From Elusimicrobia bacterium RIFCSPHIGHO2_02_FULL_57_9 (lineage in GTDB: Bacteria > Elusimicrobiota > Elusimicrobia > UBA1565 > UBA9628), in contig MGUO01000152.1 of NCBI GenBank assembly GCA_001800015.1, positions 198 through 6,714 on the forward strand: 6,517 bases of DNA. The letters run 5' to 3'. Positions 1 to 5,234 of the stretch are shown here, piece by piece. The notes under the pieces were generated by a model, which saw only the letters and a program-made list of their open reading frames with translations, was not told where the DNA came from and made no database searches. Every line of letters begins with the position of its first letter. Position 1 is the stretch's first letter. Position numbers and translations under genes: made by a program.

Positions 1-389
1 AAATGCGGGATTTGGAAACAATCCAGCTTGCCATCACCGCGGCCGAAACGGGCCACCTATGTTTCGGGACCCTGCACACCCAGGACTGTCCCTCCACCAT
101 CGACAGAATCATCGATGTTTTTCCGCCGCATCAACAGGCTCAAATCCGGGTGCAGTTGGCCGTGGTTCTGCAGGGCGTGGTCTCGCAAATCCTATTGCCG
201 CGCAAGGACAACGAGGGCCGCATCGCCGCAGGAGCCAAATTCGGGATGATCCCCCTGGACAAGGCCTTGGCTGACCTGGTGCGCCAAGGCTTGATTACGC
301 CTGAAGAGGCCATGATGCGGGCCCACAATGTAGATACCTTCAAGGCCCTTTCCGGCACCTCCGCCCGGTCCACCGCCACAGCCATGTGA
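1..389 (+). CDS. pilT: Type IV pilus retraction ATPase PilT, C-terminal part (5' end outside window), with apparent internal in-frame deletion
   Basis: PilT is a cytoplasmic hexameric ATPase of the GspE/PilT secretion-ATPase family. It powers depolymerisation (retraction) of type IV pili at the inner membrane base. The window opens inside the gene: codons run from base 3 and the first two bases fit the end of a Glu codon, giving the family GEMRDLET motif. The His box and following arm are clear (TLHTQDCPSTIDRI, then VFPPHQQAQIR), as is LQGVVSQILLPR. The normal C-terminus (GMxxLDxAL, LVRQGLITPEEAMMRAH) is also present. Walker A and B lie upstream of the window. What is odd is that GRIAA (to about base 230) joins directly to GAKFGM. 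The roughly 28 residues that usually stand between them, including the AIRNLIRE motif, are absent while the frame stays open. The stop overlaps the next gene by 4 nt. A PilT paralogue or a PilB-like ATPase is less likely because the MRDLET and VFPPHQQ signatures are PilT-like. Confidence 0.88.
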   Translation, partial: MRDLETIQLAITAAETGHLCFGTLHTQDCPSTIDRIIDVFPPHQQAQIRVQLAVVLQGVVSQILLPRKDNEGRIAAGAKFGMIPLDKALADLVRQGLITPEEAMMRAHNVDTFKALSGTSARSTATAM

Positions 390-1306
390 TGAGGCAGGAA
401 AAATTAAAGCTGCTTAAGTCGCTGCACCTGCTCGACAAGGTTACGGAAAGCCAACTGGAAGAGTGGGGAAACTTCCTCAAGCCCCTGGAGCTTGGGAACG
501 GCGCCGTCGTTTTTGAGGAGGGAAGCGCCGGCGACAGCATTTATTTTATTTCCAGCGGCCGTATACGCATTTCCAAACGGCTTTATAACCCCGATGAAAA
601 AGGCCTCGCGCCGGAAGAGAAAGACCTGGCCCTGCTGGGCCCCGGGGATTGTTTCGGGGAAATGGCTTTAACCGGAGAGAACAAACGCTCGGCGCAAGCT
701 CGCGCCGACGGCGCGACCGTTATTTTTGAGCTCACCCTGAAAGACCTGACGCAATGGATCAGGTCCCGGCCGCAATTGGCTTTAGGATTTTTTGCCCTCC
801 TTGTCGAGGTCCAATCCAAGCGCCTGCGCCACACCTCGAATGAATTAACCATGCTTTTCGATTTATCCAATCTATTCCTGGAGGAAACGAGCTCAAGCAA
901 TCAACTGCTCACCAGGGCACTGGCCGTCGTCATTCCCCATTTAAAAGGCTCCTGGGTCGCGGCGGCTTATCTCTATAATCCCTTCAATGAAGAAATGGAC
1001 TGCGTGGCCGGCTACGGGGATTACGATTTCAAGGAAATGGCCGCGAAATTGCCGCCCTTAACCGAGGGTGTTAATTTGTGGATCGATAACTGCTATTACG
1101 TCTCCCTGCCCGGACCCGCCCAACCCTACGGCTATCTGCTTTTTCGCTCGCAGAGCCCTTTAACGGATCAGGATCAGGCCGAGTTGGGCAGGACTTTCTC
1201 CACCATCGCCCGGCTCTTAACCTCCGCCCTGGAAAATATCAATTTCCGGCGCGAGGAAGGCTTCCGCGTCAAGCTTGATAAAACATCCCATGGCGCGATC
1301 ATTTAA
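386..1306 (+). CDS. Cyclic nucleotide-binding (CAP_ED) protein with C-terminal GAF-like domain, no HTH
   Basis: Likely a cytoplasmic signal-binding protein of 306 aa. Residues about 10-150 form a cNMP-binding beta-roll: LKPLELGNGAVVFEEGSAGDSIYFI, written here as its parts LKPLELG (31-37) and GSAGDSIYFISSGRI (46-60). The phosphate-binding cassette follows, with FGEMAL (90-95) and RSA (101-103). The Glu and Arg that contact the ribose and phosphate in CRP-type domains are both present, so ligand binding is plausible. Residues about 155-290 look like a GAF-like domain (AAAYLYNPFNEEMDCVAGYG, then PYGYLLFRSQSPLTDQDQAE). It is followed by a helix (ARLLTSALENI) and a charged tail. I see no helix-turn-helix, so this is probably not a CRP/FNR DNA-binding regulator. 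The start is GTG at 386 (GTGA overlap with the pilT stop) or ATG at 389. There is no Shine-Dalgarno, so coupling to pilT is inferred. Its role in pilus control is inferred from context only. Confidence 0.8.
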   Translation: MMRQEKLKLLKSLHLLDKVTESQLEEWGNFLKPLELGNGAVVFEEGSAGDSIYFISSGRIRISKRLYNPDEKGLAPEEKDLALLGPGDCFGEMALTGENKRSAQARADGATVIFELTLKDLTQWIRSRPQLALGFFALLVEVQSKRLRHTSNELTMLFDLSNLFLEETSSSNQLLTRALAVVIPHLKGSWVAAAYLYNPFNEEMDCVAGYGDYDFKEMAAKLPPLTEGVNLWIDNCYYVSLPGPAQPYGYLLFRSQSPLTDQDQAELGRTFSTIARLLTSALENINFRREEGFRVKLDKTSHGAII

Positions 1307-1658
1307 AACCGCGGCCCTGGCCGCGGCCCAAGCGGCCGACGATAAAAAGGGCGAGGATATTGCCTTGCTTAACATCGGCCGCATCAGTCCCTTGGCCGAT
1401 TATATGCTGATCGTCACCGCCAATTCCGGTCCGCATTTGGACGCTCTGGAAACGGAAATCGACAAGGCCCTGGGAAATCTGCGCCTGCGCTGCCTGCACC
1501 ATTCCCGGCCCCGCAGCGAACATTGGCAGGCGCTTGATTACGGCGGTTTGCTGATCCATCTCATGACCGAGGAGGCCCGCGACTTTTACGGCCTGGATAA
1601 ACTTTATCACAATGCCCCCCCGGTCGCCTGGCAAGAAAGAAAAACGCAAAAAGTATGA
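1290..1658 (+). CDS. rsfS: Ribosomal silencing factor RsfS (Iojap / DUF143 family)
   Basis: RsfS binds ribosomal protein uL14 on the 50S subunit and blocks joining with the 30S, damping translation when nutrients are short. The 122-aa product is of normal family length. Family signatures are visible: an N-terminal AAQAADDKKGEDIALLNIG stretch (about 12-30) and ISPLADYMLIVTANSGPHLD (32-51; usual form xSxxADYfvIaTgxS). Then comes HWQALDYGGLLIHLMTEEAR (78-97; usual form WxxlDyGdvvvHvf..eaR), followed by the DFYGLDKLYHNAP end. I chose ATG 1290. An in-frame TTG at 1275 would add five residues with no homology support. The gene starts 17 nt inside the end of the cNMP/GAF gene and its stop overlaps argS by 4 nt (ATGA), so co-translation is likely. 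No Shine-Dalgarno is seen near the start. Confidence 0.93.
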   Translation: MARSFKTAALAAAQAADDKKGEDIALLNIGRISPLADYMLIVTANSGPHLDALETEIDKALGNLRLRCLHHSRPRSEHWQALDYGGLLIHLMTEEARDFYGLDKLYHNAPPVAWQERKTQKV

Positions 1659-3301
1659 TTCTGTCGGCCTTGCGCAAGTCCCTGCTGGAAAAGGCCCGCG
1701 CCTGGGCCAAGGCCGAGGGCTTGCCACTCCCCGAAAACCTGACCCTGGGCGCCCCTCCGGCCCATGTGGCCGCAGACATCAGCCTGCCCTGGCCCATGGC
1801 CGTGGCCAAGTCTGCGCGCAAAAATCCGCTCGAAATCGCCCGGTCCCTCGCGAAGTCTTTTGAAGGAGTGCTGGAGATCGAGAGCGTTTACGCCTGCGCC
1901 CCAGGCTTCGTCAACATCAAGCTGACCGACTCGGCTCTTCGCGCCAATCTTAAGGCCATCACCCTCACGCCTGAGACATACGGCCATGATGAAGCCGCTG
2001 GTTCCACCCCGTCAGTCCTGATCGAATTTGTCTCGGCTAATCCCACCGGGCCGCTTCACTTTGGACATGCCAGAGGCGCCGCCTTCGGGGATTCACTCGT
2101 GCGCATTTTGCGGCGATTGGGCCGCAAGGTGGAGGCGGAGAGCTATATCAATGACGCGGGGCGCCAAATAGAACTGCTCGGGCTTTCTCTTATGGCACGC
2201 TACCAAGAACGCCTTGGACAGCCAGCTCAAATTCCAGAAGGAGGGTATCACGGAAACTATCTCAAGGCTATAGCGGCAGAAATCAAGAACGGCGAAAAGT
2301 GGAAAGCCGACGATTTCAATAATTTTGCCATGGACCGCATACTCAAAGAACAACAGCGCGACTTGCAAACCTTTAGGGTTCACTTCGACCATTGGTATCA
2401 TGAAACCGGGCTCCATGGCTCCGGAGCCGTCCAAAAAGTTCTTGAGCGCCTTAAGGAATACGACATGGCCTATGAAAAGGATGGGGCTATCTGGCTGGGC
2501 ACCGCCTCGCAAGAGGGTGACGACAAGGATCGCGTCCTGGTCAGGTCGGACGGGAGGCCGACCTACTTCCTGCCCGACATTGCCTATCATCTGACAAAAA
2601 TAGAACGCGGATACGGCCTTATCATCGACATCTGGGGGGCGGATCATCATGGCTATGTTCCACGAATGACAGCCGCTATGGCGGCTCTGGGTCATCCACC
2701 GCAACAATACAAAGCTCTCATTTATCAACTCGTCCACCTTTTCCGGGGTGAAGAGACGGTCCGCATGTCCAAAAGGTCGGGAGATATTGTGGAATTGCGG
2801 GAAGTGGCCGATGAAGTGGGCGTGGACGCTTGCCGGTTTTTCTTTGCCCTGCGCACCCCCAACTCGCACATGAATTTTGATTTGGAGCTGGCCAAGAAGC
2901 AGTCCTCGGAAAACCCGGTTTTCTACTGCCAATATGTGCACGCCCGCATCGGCTCCATATTCAAGGAAGCGGCCAAGCAAGGCATCCTCGGCACCGACGA
3001 GCCCTTGCCCGGGCCAAACGCGCGTTTTCTAAACAGCCCGGAAGAAAAGGCCCTTATGGTCAAGATGGCGTGGTTTCCGGAACTGCTTAAGTCCTGCGAG
3101 AAAGAACTTTCCCCGCACCCTCTGGCCAATTACATCATGGAGCTGGCCGGGCTTTTCCACCCGTTCTACGAAAAATGCCGGGTCGTAGACCCCGCAAATG
3201 CTGAAGTTTCCCGCGCCAGGCTGCTGCTATGCACCGGGGTGCGCGACGTGATCCGCGAAGGGCTGGGCCTGCTGGGCGTTTCGGCGCCTGAGCAGATGTA
3301 G
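1655..3301 (+). CDS. argS: Arginyl-tRNA synthetase (class I)
   Basis: ArgS charges tRNA-Arg with arginine, using ATP and requiring the tRNA for amino acid activation. It is cytoplasmic and essential. The 548-aa product is full length for bacterial ArgRS (about 550-590). In order: an N-terminal tRNA-recognition domain (about 1-110, ending CAPGFVNIKL), then the catalytic Rossmann fold opening with EFVSANPTGPLHFGHARG. Its HIGH box reads HFGH (135-138). The AESYINDAGRQIELLG segment (161-176) and WGADHHGYVPR (327-337) are typical. The KMSK box reads VRMSKRSGD (369-377), with Arg for the first Lys. The DALR-type anticodon domain starts near ENPVFYCQYVHARIGSI (419-435) and ends LLGVSAPEQM, the usual ArgRS terminus. 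The start ATG overlaps the rsfS stop (ATGA). The stop abuts the stop of the convergent kinase gene with no spacer and no terminator. Confidence 0.98.
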   Translation: MILSALRKSLLEKARAWAKAEGLPLPENLTLGAPPAHVAADISLPWPMAVAKSARKNPLEIARSLAKSFEGVLEIESVYACAPGFVNIKLTDSALRANLKAITLTPETYGHDEAAGSTPSVLIEFVSANPTGPLHFGHARGAAFGDSLVRILRRLGRKVEAESYINDAGRQIELLGLSLMARYQERLGQPAQIPEGGYHGNYLKAIAAEIKNGEKWKADDFNNFAMDRILKEQQRDLQTFRVHFDHWYHETGLHGSGAVQKVLERLKEYDMAYEKDGAIWLGTASQEGDDKDRVLVRSDGRPTYFLPDIAYHLTKIERGYGLIIDIWGADHHGYVPRMTAAMAALGHPPQQYKALIYQLVHLFRGEETVRMSKRSGDIVELREVADEVGVDACRFFFALRTPNSHMNFDLELAKKQSSENPVFYCQYVHARIGSIFKEAAKQGILGTDEPLPGPNARFLNSPEEKALMVKMAWFPELLKSCEKELSPHPLANYIMELAGLFHPFYEKCRVVDPANAEVSRARLLLCTGVRDVIREGLGLLGVSAPEQM

Positions 3302-4399
3302 TTAGCGGACCAACTCCAAGACAAACAAACTGCCCCCGCCGGGACGATCCTCGACCCAAATCTTTCCGCCCAAGGCCTGGGTGGCGAGGCGGCAAAAGGT
3401 CAACCCGATGCCGCTGCTTCCCCCGCCGCCTTCTCCAACTTCCTTGGTGCTCATGTACTTTTCGAAAATCTTGGCCTTTTCTTTATCGCCAACGCCTCGG
3501 CCGCGGTCCGAGACGATGAAACGGACCGCGCGCGGGCCTGGCGCAACGCATTCAAGGCCCGCCTCCCCGCCGCCTTTAGAGGCGGCCAAGGCGTTGGCGA
3601 TCAGGTTGACCAGAATGCGGAATACCAGCTTTTGATCCGTGGAGAGAACCTTGATTTCCGGCAGCCGCTTGGTGTTTAAGCGCACCTGCAGCTTTTCGCA
3701 GCGGCCGGCAAAAAGAATCTCCAATTTGTGGAAGAGAAGCTCGATATCGACCTCCGTTATCTCCGGTTTTAATCCCACTTCCTCGGCCTGGCCGATATCC
3801 AGCAGATCGTTGAGCATCAAAAGCATGAAATCCGCCGCCGTGCCGGCGTATTCCAACAGCTTGCGGTAATTGGCGTCGCTGATAAGTCCCTTCCATTTAA
3901 AAAGCTCCAAGGTTCCCACGATAGAAGTCAGGGGCGCCTTTAAGTCATGAACGATCATATAGGTCAGCTCTTGACGGGCGCGGTTCTTCAGCTCCAGCTC
4001 ATAGGCTTTCTTGGCAAGCTCGTCATGGGAGATCTTGATCTTCAAATGCACCTTCACCCGCGCCAAAAGCTCCTCGACCGCAAAGGGCTTTTGAATGTAG
4101 TCTTGGGCGCCGACATTAAAGCAGGCAAGCAGGCTGGTCAAATCCGTGCGGGCGGTTAAAAAAAGCAGCGGTATGTTGGATTTCGGGCCCAAACCGAGGT
4201 CGTAGCAAAGCTTCAAGCCGTTGCCGTCGGGCAGTCCTAAATCGATGATGAGCATATCGGGCCGCTGCCGTCGGAAGGCATTGACGGCCTCGGTGATGGT
4301 GCCGCAGGCGTCGATCACGAAACCTTCCCGCTCCAGGATTAGTTTCGTAAATCCCTGAACCGCGACATCGTCATCAACGATCAAGATTCTATGGGACAT
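3302..4399 (-). CDS. Hybrid two-component protein: N-terminal receiver domain, HisKA and HATPase_c
   Basis: A 365-aa soluble phosphotransfer protein with no signal peptide or membrane helix. Residues 1-120 are a response-regulator receiver: acidic pocket DDD (9-11), phospho-acceptor Asp53 (IIDLGLPDG), Thr82 and Lys104 (KPF). A helical linker (about 122-142) leads to HisKA with His151 in IVHDLKAPLTS. The HATPase_c domain follows: N box VNLIANAL (264-271), G1 box DRGRGVG (298-304), F box IFEKYMSTKE (311-320) and G2 box GIGLTFCR (330-337). All catalytic residues appear intact. The receiver sits before the kinase, so the kinase activity is probably set by phosphorylation from a partner kinase rather than by its own sensor. 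No separate output regulator lies beside it. The start is ATG at 4399 on the minus strand, with a -10-like TATAAA 10 nt upstream. The target pathway cannot be told from the sequence. Confidence 0.93.
   Translation of the reverse strand: MSHRILIVDDDVAVQGFTKLILEREGFVIDACGTITEAVNAFRRQRPDMLIIDLGLPDGNGLKLCYDLGLGPKSNIPLLFLTARTDLTSLLACFNVGAQDYIQKPFAVEELLARVKVHLKIKISHDELAKKAYELELKNRARQELTYMIVHDLKAPLTSIVGTLELFKWKGLISDANYRKLLEYAGTAADFMLLMLNDLLDIGQAEEVGLKPEITEVDIELLFHKLEILFAGRCEKLQVRLNTKRLPEIKVLSTDQKLVFRILVNLIANALAASKGGGEAGLECVAPGPRAVRFIVSDRGRGVGDKEKAKIFEKYMSTKEVGEGGGGSSGIGLTFCRLATQALGGKIWVEDRPGGGSLFVLELVR
3502..3530. repeat. 9-bp inverted repeat within kinase gene (potential hairpin)
   Basis: CGCGGTCCG (3502-3510) and CGGACCGCG (3522-3530) are perfect reverse complements around an 11-nt loop. 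They lie inside the HATPase_c coding sequence (around DRGRGV). The stem is all but AT-free and strong on paper, but no T run follows on either strand. It may be chance in G+C-rich coding DNA. It also lies about 200 bp downstream of argS, on the path of any read-through transcript. Confidence 0.5.
3569..3586. repeat. 7-bp inverted repeat with 4-nt loop within kinase gene
   Basis: GCCGCCT (3569-3575), loop TTAG, then AGGCGGC (3580-3586). It is a compact perfect hairpin in the sequence that codes the Gly-rich stretch after the N box (SKGGGEAG). There is no flanking T tract. It is close to the 9-bp inverted repeat at 3502-3530, and a role is not shown. Confidence 0.45.
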
Positions 4400-4462
4400 C
4401 CGCGCTATGTTTATAGCATTTTCGATTCGTCAAGGGGGCGGCCCAAGTAGTAAAATGAAGCC
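4400..4462. promoter_or_regulatory. 63-nt divergent intergenic region between kinase and ccdA genes
   Basis: This gap lies between the two divergent start codons and must hold both promoters unless transcription comes from further out. Minus strand: TGC-TATAAA (TATAAA at 4415-4410) resembles an extended -10 ending 10 nt before ATG 4399. No good -35 is seen at normal spacing. Plus strand: TAAAAT at 4451-4456 ends 6 nt before ATG 4463, with TCGTCA at 4427-4432 (18-nt spacer, 4 of 6 matches to TTGACA). A small inverted repeat, GCTAT-gttt-ATAGC (4404-4417), overlaps the minus-strand -10. No Shine-Dalgarno is visible for either gene. The promoter assignment is inference. Confidence 0.5.
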
Positions 4463-5191
4463 ATGACACCTGTAGGCTCTGAGGCTGCTTTCATCTCGGG
4501 ATTGGCCTCTTTTTTATCCCCCTGCGTGCTCCCCCTGGTTCCCGGCTATATTTCCTTTATTTCCGGACTTTCCTTGGAGGAACTTTCTCAGGGCTCGGAC
4601 CTAAAAGTCGCGATGCGGCGAGCGGGTTTGGGATCTTTTTTCTTCGTGCTGGGCTTTTCCGTTGTATTCACCGCCCTTGGCGCCAGCGCCTCGGCGGCGG
4701 GGCGCCTTCTCTCCGCTCATCTTGCCCTGCTTGGCAAAATCGCCGGGACTTTGATTATTATCTTCGGCTTGCATATCAGCGGGATTACGCCTATCCGCTG
4801 GCTTTACTATGAAAAACGCCTGCCCGCCGGGCATATTAAGCCGAGCTATTTCGGCGCCTTTCTCATGGGCCTCGCCTTCGCCTGCGGCTGGACGCCCTGC
4901 ATCGGCCCTATTCTGGCCGCGATACTGGCTTTAGCCGCCACCCAGGAAACCATCGGCCAAGGGATATATCTACTGGCTATTTATTCCCTAGGCCTGGGCA
5001 TTCCCTTCATTCTCACGGGATTCGGAGTCAATGCCTTCCTGCGGTTTTTCGCGCGCTATAAACGTTATATCCGCTGGGGCGAGATCTGCGCCGGCGTTCT
5101 CCTTATTACAGTAGGAGCGCTGGTCTTTTCCAACCGGCTCACGCTGCTCATTCGTTTTCTTCCTAAATCCTTATTTAAGTTCGCGCTATAG
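4463..5191 (+). CDS. ccdA: CcdA / DsbD transmembrane-domain family thiol-disulfide electron carrier
   Basis: CcdA-type proteins carry electrons across the inner membrane from cytoplasmic thioredoxin to extracytoplasmic thiol proteins, for cytochrome c maturation or disulfide reduction. The 242-aa length fits stand-alone CcdA, which has about six membrane helices. Hydrophobic stretches lie near residues 8-35, 55-75, 86-108, 129-158, 166-190 and 206-224. The two redox Cys motifs are present: SPCVLPLVPGY with Cys21, and GWTPCIGP with Cys146. An extra Cys141 sits just before the second motif (FACGWTPC), and Cys209 lies in the last helix. No thioredoxin-like partner or cytochrome c gene is in the window. 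The start ATG 4463 gives the N-terminus expected just before the first helix. The name is by family; a more exact role (cytochrome c versus DsbC-type or metal pathways) cannot be decided. Confidence 0.88.
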   Translation: MTPVGSEAAFISGLASFLSPCVLPLVPGYISFISGLSLEELSQGSDLKVAMRRAGLGSFFFVLGFSVVFTALGASASAAGRLLSAHLALLGKIAGTLIIIFGLHISGITPIRWLYYEKRLPAGHIKPSYFGAFLMGLAFACGWTPCIGPILAAILALAATQETIGQGIYLLAIYSLGLGIPFILTGFGVNAFLRFFARYKRYIRWGEICAGVLLITVGALVFSNRLTLLIRFLPKSLFKFAL

Positions 5192-5234
5192 CGACGTCGG
5201 CATGAGCTTCGATTTTTGATAAAATAGGCGCGCC
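5192..5234 (+). promoter_or_regulatory. Putative mutS promoter in the 43-nt ccdA-mutS gap
   Basis: TGA-TAAAAT (TAAAAT at 5220-5225, preceded by TGA) matches an extended -10 and ends 9 nt before GTG 5235. TCGGCA at 5197-5202 is 17 nt upstream and matches TTGACA at 4 of 6 positions. A 10-nt palindrome, CGCTATAGCG (5184-5193), spans the ccdA stop codon, and CGACGTCG (5192-5199) adjoins it. Neither has a loop or T tract, so I do not call a terminator. There is no Shine-Dalgarno before the GTG. The call rests on consensus matching alone. Confidence 0.5.

Noticed and set aside
1275..1292. TTG at 1275 as rsfS start
   Set aside because: It adds five residues with no family support and deepens the overlap. 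ATG 1290 fits the RsfS N-terminus.
1309..1329. Tandem CCGCGGCCC copies with 12-nt period and palindromic GGCCGCGGCC
   Set aside because: Explained by Ala-rich codons (TAALAAAQAA) in rsfS. Two short copies do not make a repeat element.
2093..2980. 295-aa open frame antisense to argS
   Set aside because: It lies wholly inside the well-supported argS gene, its translation shows no recognisable domain, and long antisense frames are common opposite G+C-rich coding sequence.
4410..4433. Minus-strand TTGACG (4433-4428) plus TATAAA (4415-4410) as a paired -35/-10
   Set aside because: The spacer is only 12 nt, too short for a sigma-70 promoter. I keep only the extended -10 reading.
5184..5199. Adjacent palindromes at the ccdA stop as a terminator
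   Set aside because: They have no loop and no T tract, and each is only 8-10 nt. At most they are an operator, which cannot be shown.
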